NCBI GenBank assembly: GCA_051660685.1
Contig: JBOFQB010000036.1
Span: 47,570-111,569, forward strand
Source of the DNA: JAVBSX01 sp051660685
Lineage (GTDB): Bacteria > Planctomycetota > Planctomycetia > Pirellulales > Thermoguttaceae
Length of the DNA stretch: 64,000 nt
Reading direction: 5' to 3'
This document shows positions 55,268-63,231 of the stretch, piece after piece. A model generated the notes under the pieces. That model saw nothing but the letters and a program-made list of their open reading frames with translations, was not told where the DNA came from and did not search any database. Position 1 is the stretch's first letter. Every line of letters begins with the position of its first letter. The position numbers and the translations under genes are program-made.

Positions 55268-56632
55268 TTAAATCTGTTCAATCACAATACTTGGGTCCTG
55301 CTGTAAATGCCCAATAACGAATTGGGGGACCCGACAATGCAAAATGGTCATTGTTTCGGTGTATTCCCGGGTCAAAATCTCCCCTTCCCGGGCAAGATAG
55401 GCCGGAATTTTACCATTTTCAATTGGCAATTCAACTTTCAAATCGAGAAATTCTTTGCTCAAGACGTCAGAAACCGCAACTGTCAACTGTTCCAGTCCCA
55501 AACCGCGAGCTGCGCTGATCGGGACAGCATTGGGAAATTGCGACCGAATCCCGTCCAACTGGTCCGGCGATTCAATCGCGTCCATCTTATTCAACACCAA
55601 CAGAGTATCCTTCTCCTGCAAATTCATGTCCAAAAGAACCTGATTGACCGAAGTCACTTGCTGTAAAAGTTCAGGAGAGGTTGCGTCGGCAACATGAATG
55701 AGCAAATGAGCTTGATTCGCTTCTTCTAGGGTTGCTCGGAAAGACGCAATCAAATGATGCGGCAGATTGCGGATAAAACCGACAGTATCACTGAGCAGAA
55801 CAGGTCCCCAACCGGGGAGAAACCAACGTCGGGTTCGTGTATCAAGCGTTGCAAAGAGTTGATCCTTGACGTAAACGTCCGATTCGGTCAACCGATTCAA
55901 GAGCGTACTTTTTCCGGCGTTGGTGTAACCGACCAGACAGACGGTCCGCGAACCTTTTCGGGCTGCAACTTCTCTTTCTCTCCGAGCATGAATGGAGTGC
56001 AACTGTTCTTTCAAATCGCCGATTCGTTTTTGGGCAAGACGACGGTCAATTTCAAGTTGTTTCTCCCCGGGACCGCGCAGTCCAACCCCTCCAACCGTTT
56101 GCCGTTCTAAATGCGTCCACATTTTCCGTAATCGGGGCAACGAATACTCCAGTTGCGCCAGTTCAACCGCAAGTCGGGCTTCATACGATTTCGCCCGCGA
56201 CGCAAAAATGTCCAGAATCAACTCCGTCCGGTCCAAAACCTTCACTTTCAACGCCTGCTCAAGATTTTTCGTCTGAGCCGGTCCAAGATCATTGTCAAAA
56301 ATGACAACATCCGAATCGGTTGAACTGACCAAACCTTTGAGTTCTTCCAGTTTACCTGATCCCAAATAGGTTGCACCTTCTGGTTGACGACGACGTTGCG
56401 TCAGTTGACCAAGAATCACAACCCCGGCCGCTTCTGCAAGTCCATGCAATTCCTGAAGAGGTTGTTCGGGCGGATCATCCCCCTCACAATAAACACCGAC
56501 CAGAACCCCTTTTTCCCGGGCAATGCTTTCTGTTCGGGTCAACCGATCTGTATGGGTTGACGCGTCCAACCGTTCTTTACGAGAACCTGTCTCCTCCCCG
56601 TTCAAAGGGGTAAATGCTCCTAAATTCATCAT
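55268..56632 (-). CDS. hflX: GTPase HflX
   Basis: HflX is a ribosome-associated GTPase that splits stalled 70S ribosomes under stress. The protein has about 454 residues. The N-terminal domain contains TYLGSGKLEELK and VIFDNDLGPAQTKNLE. A helical linker carries GGVGLRGPGEKQLEIDRR. The G domain has G1 GYTNAGKST, G3 DTVGFI, G4 NKMD and G5 SAARG. All motifs are kept. The ATG at 56632 is preferred to a TTG one codon earlier. It lies 69 bases downstream of rex on the same strand. Confidence 0.94.
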   Translation of the reverse strand: MMNLGAFTPLNGEETGSRKERLDASTHTDRLTRTESIAREKGVLVGVYCEGDDPPEQPLQELHGLAEAAGVVILGQLTQRRRQPEGATYLGSGKLEELKGLVSSTDSDVVIFDNDLGPAQTKNLEQALKVKVLDRTELILDIFASRAKSYEARLAVELAQLEYSLPRLRKMWTHLERQTVGGVGLRGPGEKQLEIDRRLAQKRIGDLKEQLHSIHARREREVAARKGSRTVCLVGYTNAGKSTLLNRLTESDVYVKDQLFATLDTRTRRWFLPGWGPVLLSDTVGFIRNLPHHLIASFRATLEEANQAHLLIHVADATSPELLQQVTSVNQVLLDMNLQEKDTLLVLNKMDAIESPDQLDGIRSQFPNAVPISAARGLGLEQLTVAVSDVLSKEFLDLKVELPIENGKIPAYLAREGEILTREYTETMTILHCRVPQFVIGHLQQDPSIVIEQI

Positions 56633-56701
56633 CAAGTCTTCTTATTCTTCCAATTATTCCAATAAGTCCAATCAGGTGTGAAAAATTTTTTTCAGTTTCG
56701 T

Positions 56702-57370
56702 TCATTCAGGAGAGGGTTCTTCCAAAAGACGTGCATACTTCATCCGACAGGATAAGACGGCGAAACTGGCGGAGAGTCGTACTTCTTCGCAAATCACTCC
56801 GTCGGGGAGGTCCAGTCGAACGGGCGTATAATTCCAAACGGCTCGAACACCAATGTCCAACAGTTTATTGACATTTTGTTGAGCAACAGATGCAGGAACC
56901 GTCAATATAGCAACTTGAAACTTGTATTTCTTACCAATTGTTTCCAAATCTTTACAATCATACACAGGGCGGTCGTGAATCGATGTCCCGATTTTTTTCG
57001 GGTCCGTATCAAACGCGCACACAATATTCAAACCATGTTCGGCAAATCCCTCGTATCCTAAAATGGCACTTCCGAGACTTCCTGCGCCGACCAGACAGGC
57101 GGTCAGTTTTGTGTTCCAACCGAGAAACTCCTCAATTGCGTCAACCAATTCTGTCGTTTTGTAACCAACTCGCGGACGACCAATGATCCCGGTTATGGAA
57201 AGGTCTTTGCGAACCTGCACACTCAATTGGCCGAATTCTTCGGCAATCTGAGTACAGGACACGACCCAATTGCCCCGATCCCGTTGTTCTTTTAGAAAAC
57301 GAAGATATACAGGTAATCGTTGAACACTGGGCCAAGGAATTGTCCGAACATTTGCATCATTATTCATCAT
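56702..57370 (-). CDS. rex: Redox-sensing transcriptional repressor Rex
   Basis: Rex represses respiratory and fermentative genes and is released from DNA when NADH/NAD+ rises. The 222 residues have an N-terminal winged helix (AEEFGQLSVQVRKDLSITG) and a Rossmann domain (LVGAGSLGSAILGY). The NADH-contact region is CAFDTDPKKIG, and VRAVWNYTPVRLDLP is the typical 'N-x-x-P' segment. I found no convincing TTGTGNNNNNNNTTCACAA operator near it. It precedes hflX. A MITE lies in its upstream region 160 bases away. Gram-negative Rex is less common than Gram-positive, but planctomycetes have it. Confidence 0.92.
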   Translation of the reverse strand: MMNNDANVRTIPWPSVQRLPVYLRFLKEQRDRGNWVVSCTQIAEEFGQLSVQVRKDLSITGIIGRPRVGYKTTELVDAIEEFLGWNTKLTACLVGAGSLGSAILGYEGFAEHGLNIVCAFDTDPKKIGTSIHDRPVYDCKDLETIGKKYKFQVAILTVPASVAQQNVNKLLDIGVRAVWNYTPVRLDLPDGVICEEVRLSASFAVLSCRMKYARLLEEPSPE

Positions 57371-57528
57371 GGTGAATCATATCTGCCCCTTTGATCGACC
57401 ATTCCTTTAGCGAAAAGGGATAAAAATGTAGTGCTTTGTCAACGCGACTACTTCTGCCGCACAAAGTCCAGTTTATTAGGTCCCGACAAGAAATACAACC
57501 CCCGCCTTTTAGAAGGGCTACAACATTG

Positions 57529-57707
57529 CAGTCCGCTAACAAGTTTGGTTTTGCGATTTGAACCGAGCCGGGTTGGGCGGATTTGTTTTTACCATGAAAC
57601 ACACGAAAGACACAACAAACGGCATTTTGTGAGGTTTTCGTGTCTTTTGTGATTTTCGTGGTAAAAAAATGAAAATACTCTTTTTCGCAAAACTTGTGAG
57701 CGGACTG
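57529..57707. mobile_element. MITE-like element, subfamily 1 (179 bp)
   Basis: The left end is CAGTCCGCTAACAAGTTTGG and the right end reads CAGTCCGCTCACAAGTTTTG on the other strand. A perfect 10-bp duplication TACAACATTG flanks it (57519-57528 and 57708-57717). The core is the palindromic CACGAAAGACAC / GAGGTTTTCGTG type. It lies in the divergent gap between rex and the PP-loop gene and may affect both promoters. The rest of that gap (57371-57787) has no gene. Confidence 0.88.
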
Positions 57708-57787
57708 TACAACATTGACGGATTTTGTTTGTCGCTGTACAATGTTGATGTTTTCTTGACATTACCGTTGTTCACTTCCCTTGCATC

Positions 57788-58798
57788 ATGACAAAAGCAG
57801 TCGTCCTTTTTTCAGGCGGTCTGGACAGTCTACTGACCGTTCGACTTCTTCAGGAACAAAACATTGAGGTTCTTGGTTTGAACGTCGTCACTCCTTTTTT
57901 TGACGGATCACCATTTGCCCGGGAAAAGGCTGCTTCGCTCGACATTCCTCTGTTTGTTCATCATTGCGGACCTGAATACCTGAAAATGGTCGCGTCCCCC
58001 CGATTTGGATACGGCAAAGCACTCAATCCCTGTCTGGATTGTCGCGTTCTCATGTGTCGGGCCGCAAAACAACTTATGGACGCCGAAAATGCCCAGTTCG
58101 TTGCAACCGGGGAAGTCGCAGGTCAACGACCAAACAGTCAGAAACAGCATCAACTCTCCCTGATTTCGAGGGAATCGGGTCTTTGTGGTTTCCTGCTCCG
58201 ACCTCTTTCCGCAAAAGTCCTCAGTCCGACAACGCCTGAATTGGAAGGTTGGGTTGATCGGGAAAAATTACACGCTTATACAGGTCGGGGACGAATTGCC
58301 CTGATTGCTCTTGCCCGAAAATTAGCAGTCGGCAAAATTCCACAACCTTCAACCGGCTGTTTGTTGTGTGAACAATCGTATGCTCCTCGATTACGCGATT
58401 TGTTGAAATATGGTGAAAACCTGACGAATTGGGATGTTGACATGCTCAATAATGGTCGGCAAATACGGATTACCCCCGAAATCAAATGCGTTATGGGCCG
58501 GAACGAGGAGCAGTGTACTCGGCTGCAACACGCCTTTTCAAGCCCTGATCGTCGGACCTCTTTCATGTTGGTTCCTGAAAACTTCAACGGACCGACCACA
58601 CTGTTCATTGGAGTGGACGAAAACACGTCTGATTTTGACGATTGGTTCAACTTGGCAGGTTCATTGACCTTACGTTTTACGAATTCGCAGAAATTTGACG
58701 CTCAGAATGTCCTTGTACAGCTACATTGTGGAACAGGGAAGACAATTCGACCTATTTGCCCTGATTCGAGAGCGACGGAGTACAAAGTCATAACCTGA
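57788..58798 (+). CDS. PP-loop ATPase, MnmA/ThiI-like tRNA thiolation enzyme
   Basis: The 336 residues open with the PP-loop VVLFSGGLDSLLTVRLL (Ser-Gly-Gly-x-Asp-Ser), which binds ATP to adenylate a nucleobase. GKALNPCLDCRVLMC and STGCLLCEQSYAPRLRDLL supply paired cysteines, as in enzymes that thiolate tRNA uridine with a metal or persulfide. The C-terminal 90 residues form a separate small domain. Such proteins are often annotated as thiouridylase of the MnmA or ThiI type; this is neither a full MnmA nor a THUMP-bearing ThiI. The start has little ribosome-site support. It is monocistronic between two MITEs. Confidence 0.8.
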   Translation: MTKAVVLFSGGLDSLLTVRLLQEQNIEVLGLNVVTPFFDGSPFAREKAASLDIPLFVHHCGPEYLKMVASPRFGYGKALNPCLDCRVLMCRAAKQLMDAENAQFVATGEVAGQRPNSQKQHQLSLISRESGLCGFLLRPLSAKVLSPTTPELEGWVDREKLHAYTGRGRIALIALARKLAVGKIPQPSTGCLLCEQSYAPRLRDLLKYGENLTNWDVDMLNNGRQIRITPEIKCVMGRNEEQCTRLQHAFSSPDRRTSFMLVPENFNGPTTLFIGVDENTSDFDDWFNLAGSLTLRFTNSQKFDAQNVLVQLHCGTGKTIRPICPDSRATEYKVIT

Positions 58799-58840
58799 AA
58801 AGCTGAAGAAGGGGCTGTATGGAAAGTCCCCGTCTTACAA

Positions 58841-59022
58841 TCAGACTGCTAACAAGTTTGGTTTTGCGCTTTGAACCGACCCGGGTTGGACGGATATGTT
58901 TTTTACCACGAAATACACGAAAGACACGAAATACGGTATTTTGTGAGGTTTTCGTGTTTTTTGTGATTTTCGTGGTTCAAAAATGAAAATGACTCTTTTT
59001 CTCAAAACTTGTTCGCCGACTG
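58841..59022. mobile_element. MITE-like element, subfamily 1 (182 bp)
   Basis: The left end is CAGACTGCTAACAAGTTTGG. The right end reads CAGTCGGCGAACAAGTTTTG on the other strand. A 9-bp near-perfect duplication flanks it: TCTTACAAT (58832-58840) and TCTTGCAAT (59023-59031). The core is the palindromic ACCACGAAATACACGAAAG / TTTTCGTGGT type. It lies 31 bases from the tatC promoter and may influence it. Confidence 0.85.
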
Positions 59023-59052
59023 TCTTGCAATGAACATCTTTTGAGAACTTGC

Positions 59053-59080
59053 TTTACGGTTTCCCGGGATAAGCTATAAT
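59053..59080 (+). promoter_or_regulatory. Probable sigma-70-type promoter of tatC
   Basis: A perfect -10 TATAAT (59075-59080) sits 16 bases after TTTACG (59053-59058), which matches four of six -35 positions. The tatC start is 68 bases further on. It lies just beyond the right end of the 58841-59022 MITE. Confidence 0.6.
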
Positions 59081-59147
59081 GAGGTAAACCTGAAGTCTTG
59101 GGTTCCTGCAATCAATAATCATTATTATCCCTCTGAAACCTTATACC

Positions 59148-60308
59148 ATGTTGAAGAAGAACGAAGATTTATTCGCCGAATCGACGATGAGTTTTGGCGA
59201 TCACCTTGAGGAACTCCGAATTTGTCTTTGGCGGGCCGTTATTTGGCTCGCAGGAGGATTTCTTATCGGTCTCGCTCTAGGCGGTTACGTCGTTGCCTAT
59301 GTCCAAAAACCGCTCAACGCCGCTCTTGAAAAATACTATCTCGATCAGGCAACCCGACGTGTTCAGCAGGACGAAAAGGAATTGACACAGGAAGGATATT
59401 CGGTCAACGGTATTGCCCGATTGCTCAGAGAAAAAAATCTGGTCCCAGAAACCTATTACGTCTTTCCGGGTCAATTGGAGAACATGATTGAACAGCGGAC
59501 GATGATTCTGCCGGAATTGGCAAATGATTCGACCAAACTGATTGACCAGATTGACAATCTCGAAAAATATCGTTTCTCGGGTCAACACGATATTTCGGTT
59601 GTGGAACAGGAGACTGTTGATCGACAAAACATGACAAATCAGCAAAAGGGGGACGAGGTGCATCATGCGGCAATTCAACTCAACGAAGTGCCCCGACCTC
59701 TGTTACTGTTCAAGAAAATCGAGTCTCTTTCAGGAACCCGATCCAAAGCTCTTGGGGTCCATGAACCTTTTTCGATCTACATCAAAGCAGCCCTTATGGT
59801 CGGCGTCGTTCTCGGAAGTCCCGGCATCTTTTACAGCGTTTGGTCGTTCATTGCAGCCGGATTGTACTATCATGAACGGAAATACGTCTATATCTTTATG
59901 CCAATCAGTATCATCCTGTTCATCCTCGGAGTCCTCTTTTCCTTCTTCATCGTTTTTCAATATGTCCTCAATTTTCTCTTCTCGTTTAACGCTTGGATGA
60001 ATATTGACCCGGATACACGGATTTCGGAATGGATCAGTTTCGCCTTTATTCTCCCAATCGGTTTCGGTATCAGTTTCCAACTGCCAATGATTGTCTTTGT
60101 CCTCGACCGAATCGGCGTTCTCCCTTATGAAGCCCTGCTCGAAAAATGGAAGATCGCAATCCTAGTCATTTGTGTCATTTCCGTCTTTTTAACCCCCCCC
60201 GATCCCCAAAGTATGATGTTAATGGTAATCCCTCTTACCATTTTGTATTTCCTCGGAATCGGTCTTTGCTACATTTTCCCCAAAAAGAAAAGCGAGTACG
60301 ATTCGTAA
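59148..60308 (+). CDS. tatC: Twin-arginine translocase subunit TatC with enlarged first loop
   Basis: TatC binds twin-arginine signals and forms the core of the folded-protein translocase. The 386 residues are far longer than the usual 240-260. The opening MSFGDHLEELRICLWRAVIWLA is the conserved TatC start. After the first helix (about 30-52) comes an extra, mainly helical, charged region of about 130 residues facing the periplasm. The other five helices follow, with EPFSIYIKAAL, AGLYYHERKYV and VFLTPPDPQSMMLM. The C-terminal core is intact. Long loops occur in some planctomycetes; their role is unknown. It would serve clients such as the aldo/keto reductase at 3.3 kb. No tatA or tatB is nearby. 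Confidence 0.93.
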   Translation: MLKKNEDLFAESTMSFGDHLEELRICLWRAVIWLAGGFLIGLALGGYVVAYVQKPLNAALEKYYLDQATRRVQQDEKELTQEGYSVNGIARLLREKNLVPETYYVFPGQLENMIEQRTMILPELANDSTKLIDQIDNLEKYRFSGQHDISVVEQETVDRQNMTNQQKGDEVHHAAIQLNEVPRPLLLFKKIESLSGTRSKALGVHEPFSIYIKAALMVGVVLGSPGIFYSVWSFIAAGLYYHERKYVYIFMPISIILFILGVLFSFFIVFQYVLNFLFSFNAWMNIDPDTRISEWISFAFILPIGFGISFQLPMIVFVLDRIGVLPYEALLEKWKIAILVICVISVFLTPPDPQSMMLMVIPLTILYFLGIGLCYIFPKKKSEYDS

Positions 60309-60343
60309 GAGGGCCGAACGGACGGAATAAACGACTGAATAGG

Positions 60344-60577
60344 GCATTTCAAAAAGGGGTATACACATTGCCTGTATTTTTGACGCACAAATTCAAGGTC
60401 TGCATCTCTTAGCTGCATCGTTGCGATCTAATGAAGTCGTTTAGCCGAGGAACAATGTTTTGCGTGTACTCATACTTAGGTTCTGTCATAAATTACCAAT
60501 CCAACTTGCGGATTCACAATGGATGATGTTTTGTATTGATTTCGTGTTTTTGGTGTATTTCGTGGTATAAAAGAACC
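60344..60577. repeat. Long direct repeat, copy 1
   Basis: A sequence from GCATTTC to AAGAACC, 234 bases, lies directly upstream of the trypsin/PDZ gene. It is matched across almost all its length by 61626-61949. Recognisable shared blocks are GGGTATACACATTG, GCATCTCTTAGCTGCAT, GTCGTTTAGCCG, CATACTTAGG or its variant, and GATTCACAATGGATGATG. It contains one ACAACGT-type palindrome (GGAACAATGTTTTGCG) and the TTTCGTG run seen in the MITEs. Confidence 0.85.
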
Positions 60578-60652
60578 TCTGAAAACACGGCCGTCTTCTG
60601 ACCTTCAGTATCTATATCCCACTTTTTTAACATGAACCGGAACGGGGGAACG

Positions 60653-61609
60653 ATGAGAACAAAAGTTAGCTGGGCTCTCTTTTTTTCCGTTGTTCTGGTT
60701 GTAATCGGATCAGCACAGGAATCGCAACAGTCCCGGGCGATTCGCAAAGGAGTGAGGGAAATTGCGCCTTGGATTGTCCAAATTGAGGTGATCGGGGGAC
60801 CGGGGAATGTTCAAGGAGGGCGGACAACCGGAGTTTTGTGGGATTCGCAAGGATTTGTCCTTACAAGTGCCGTCCCGGTTTTAGAGAAACCAACCTCTAT
60901 TTTGATTCGTTTGAACGATGGAACGCGAACGGTTGCTCGAAAAATCGCAACCGACCGATTACGTCAGCTGGTGCTGCTCAAAATCGAAAACTTCAACCCC
61001 CAGTTCTTCCCCGGTCCCTTGCCCGTTCTCGGAAAAGAGACCATTCAGGTTGGACAACGAACAATTGCTGTTGGTTCGGTTCTTTCGGAATCGGAACGGA
61101 ATGTCTCACTTGGCATCATTAGCGGAAAAGCTCGGATTTGGGGCAAAGCGATTCAGACGGACGCCAAGATCAGCCCCAACAATTACGGCGGGGTCTTGCT
61201 TGACCTGCAAGGTCAGGTTCTTGGGGTGATAGTCCCTCTTTCGATCATGCCGAATGATCCGACATTTGTGGTGCAACAATATGATTCAGGAATCGGCTTT
61301 GCAATTCCAATCGAAGATGTCCGGGCAATGATTCCCCGGTTGCAGCAAGGTAAGGACTTGGAACCTTATGAATCGGGAATTATTTTTGACGATATTGATT
61401 TGTACACAGGAGATGCCGTTATCGAACAGGTTCAACCCGGTTCTCCTGCCTTTTCAAGGGGTTTGAAAAAAGGTGATCGAATTGTTAAAATCAATGGTCA
61501 GACGGTTGATTCAGCGCGTGAAGCCCAGACCATTTTGGGGATGTTATATCGGGATGACCCGGTTGACATAGAAGTGGACAGTCGAGGAGCGACCTCACAA
61601 AAAAGATAA
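60653..61609 (+). CDS. Exported trypsin-fold/PDZ protein lacking the catalytic triad
   Basis: The ATG at 60653 follows a GGGGGAA box and starts a signal peptide (MRTKVSWALFFSVVLVVIGSAQE). The 318 residues align with HtrA/DegP in layout: a protease fold (about 30-235) and one PDZ domain (about 240-310, AVIEQVQPGSPAFSRGLKKG). All three triad positions differ: Val74 in LTSAVPVL for His, Gln105 in RQLVLLKI for Asp, and Tyr178 in PNNYGGVLLD for Ser. It should therefore be catalytically dead, perhaps a periplasmic peptide-binding or decoy protein. The gene is flanked by long direct repeats. Confidence 0.85.
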   Translation: MRTKVSWALFFSVVLVVIGSAQESQQSRAIRKGVREIAPWIVQIEVIGGPGNVQGGRTTGVLWDSQGFVLTSAVPVLEKPTSILIRLNDGTRTVARKIATDRLRQLVLLKIENFNPQFFPGPLPVLGKETIQVGQRTIAVGSVLSESERNVSLGIISGKARIWGKAIQTDAKISPNNYGGVLLDLQGQVLGVIVPLSIMPNDPTFVVQQYDSGIGFAIPIEDVRAMIPRLQQGKDLEPYESGIIFDDIDLYTGDAVIEQVQPGSPAFSRGLKKGDRIVKINGQTVDSAREAQTILGMLYRDDPVDIEVDSRGATSQKR

Positions 61610-61625
61610 GAAACAGTCGTTGAGC

Positions 61626-61949
61626 GCATTTCAATAATGGGTATACACATTGCGCGCCTTTTTGACACCTGAAATTCAAGGATTGCATCTCTTAGCTGCA
61701 TTAGCAGCGACATTATTGTAGCCCGGGGTGAAGGGAGCAACGCGACCACAACCCCGGGTTCGATGCCCCCCCACTAAAATGAGCTGCGTAGCTGCGACCT
61801 AATGCAGTCGTTTAGCCGCAGAACAACGTTCTGCGTGTACTTATACTTAGGTTCTGCGCATAAATAACCTATCCAGATTGCGGATTCACAATGGATGATG
61901 TTTTGTATTGATTTCGTGTTTTTGGTGTATTTCGTGGTATAAAAGAACC
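61626..61949. repeat. Long direct repeat, copy 2, with an inserted palindromic block
   Basis: This 324-base copy starts 17 bases after the pseudo-protease stop. It matches 60344-60577 except for about 90 extra bases (about 61702-61790). The insert contains GCCCGGGGT...ACCCCGGGTTCG, a palindrome type common in planctomycete intergenic DNA. An ACAACGT-type unit (AGAACAACGTTCTGCG) is also present. The remaining bases to the tRNA (61950-62119) hold another TTTCGTG-type run and the tRNA promoter; no gene is seen. Confidence 0.85.
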
Positions 61950-62076
61950 ATGCAACACATGAAACGTGACACGAAAGTATCACGGCATATTTGGTGAGGT
62001 TTCCGTGAAGAAGTTCGTTATTTTCGTAGTGAACGAAAACACACCGCCTCTGAACGGCGGAAAATTTTCCTACCCC

Positions 62077-62104
62077 TTGCCAAAAAGCGAGTCTTGGATA
62101 GTAT
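62077..62104 (+). promoter_or_regulatory. Probable promoter of tRNA-Arg
   Basis: TTGCCA (62077-62082) lies 16 bases before TAGTAT (62099-62104), ending 15 bases ahead of the tRNA. TATATT at 62102-62107 with a 19-base spacer is the alternative -10. Confidence 0.4.
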
Positions 62105-62119
62105 ATTGTGGACAGAGGA

Positions 62120-62193
<74 letters not shown>

Positions 62194-62204
62194 CTTTCAA
62201 AAAC

Positions 62205-62247
62205 CGCCGTAAGTATTTAACGGATAAACACTTACGGCGTTCTTTTT
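62205..62247. terminator. Bidirectional Rho-independent terminator
   Basis: CGCCGTAAGT (62205-62214) pairs perfectly with ACTTACGGCG (62230-62239). On the plus strand TTCTTTTT follows; on the minus strand the stem is followed by GTTTTTG. It would end the tRNA-Arg transcript and any minus-strand transcript coming from the G-rich tract beyond. Confidence 0.8.
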
Positions 62248-62339
62248 GTTTAGCCGCGTGTACAACGTACCGCGCTTCACATACCGCGTGACCGAATTGG
62301 TCCCCTCCCCACAAGTTTTCTCCCGGCATAACTGGCACG

Positions 62340-62640
62340 TTCTTCCCACTTTTCAGCTCACCCAGACCGTGCATTTCTGCCCGGTCACGCCCAAAACCGC
62401 CAGTCCGCGCCCGAACGCAACCCAAACCGCCTGTTTGCGCCCAGTCGCGCCCGTCCAAACCCTTCGGTTTCTGGTCTGCCCCACCCCAACTCCGCAACAC
62501 AACCCAAACCTGCGGGTCGTCCCGTACTCAACTTTCAGATAAACGCCCCAATCAATCCTTAAAATCCCCCCAAACCCGCCAAATTGCCCCCAGTCGCGTC
62601 CCTCCGTCAATCTCGCAAGTTCACCCGACCCAGCCTAAAC
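62340..62640 (-). repeat. Strand-skewed G-rich tract with about 38-bp degenerate units
   Basis: The plus strand is very poor in G and rich in C over some 300 bases. Read on the minus strand, at least three related units occur. Unit one starts ACGCGACTGGGGGCAA near 62601; unit two GCGCGACTGGGCGCAA near 62449; unit three GCGTGACCGGGCAGAA near 62391. Each is followed by GGCGG or CACGG and then TTTGGG or TCTGGG. Short minus-strand frames here look like repeat by-products, not proteins. The tract ends at the bidirectional terminator, so a G-rich non-coding transcript is possible. From 62641 to 62940 I see only a small GGCTGA/TCAGCC hairpin (62881-62897). Confidence 0.5.
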
Positions 62641-62940
62641 TTCGCCGCAAGGGCATGACCTGCCAAAATGACAGTCTGCACGAAGTCTGTATACAAAATT
62701 GCGTTCTACGCAAATAATAATTTCCCAGCGAGCCGGCGACGTAAGCTCTAGGTAAAAGCCTTCATTATTGGAGGTTTCGACGATTTTGCTTGTTGCCATC
62801 TGCCTCAGAAGGTCCAATTTTTCCAATTATTCTGATTTTGTGGCACGCTTTTTGCCGCAACAATTTTCTGCGTGGTTGTCGGCTGACAAAATCAGCCTTC
62901 TGCGGAACAATAACTTTACAAGAAAACGGGGGGACATCGC

Positions 62941-63210
62941 GTGTGTATTGACGAAACAGCACGAAGCATTATTGCGCGAGCAATCAGATCAAACTGCAGT
63001 ATTAACGAAATTCATGGGCTAGAAGGTGAGCGCATGTTAAAAATTGCCTGGGGCTGGTTAGACGACATTCCAAATGAAGCTGTCGAACTAATAATCAGGT
63101 ACATGCTTCATCAAGGATGGGTAGTGGAAGTACCTGCACAACCACCCATTTATAAAAGTTATGCAATCACAAACGTAGGGCGACAAGTTGTAAGTTGCCG
63201 CGAAAATTAG
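62941..63210 (+). CDS. Small winged-helix-like protein upstream of AbiTii
   Basis: The 89 residues begin at a GTG preceded by a run of six G at seven bases. Helical segments (ETARSIIARAIRSNCSINEI and NEAVELIIRYMLHQ) lead into GWVVEV...SYAITNVGRQVV, a typical winged-helix ending. It is too small for more than one domain and may regulate the next gene, which starts 21 bases later. Base composition is more A+T-rich and codon choice looks different from the core genes, consistent with recent arrival. No named family recognised. Confidence 0.6.
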   Translation: MCIDETARSIIARAIRSNCSINEIHGLEGERMLKIAWGWLDDIPNEAVELIIRYMLHQGWVVEVPAQPPIYKSYAITNVGRQVVSCREN

Positions 63211-63231
63211 CTCTATTTTGAAAGAAGTATT

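Noticed and set aside
57536..57775. Minus-strand frame across the 57.5-kb MITE
   Set aside because: Same repeat-derived peptide; no ribosome site or protein character.
57371..57787. Rex operator (TTGTG-N7-CACAA type) near rex
   Set aside because: TTTTGTGA strings here belong to the MITE core and lack the second half-site.
62635..62826. Minus-strand frame of 63 codons (MEKLDLLRQMATSKIVETSN...)
   Set aside because: Some protein-like look, but no ribosome site and it runs into the repeat tract; possibly a dispersed DNA repeat.
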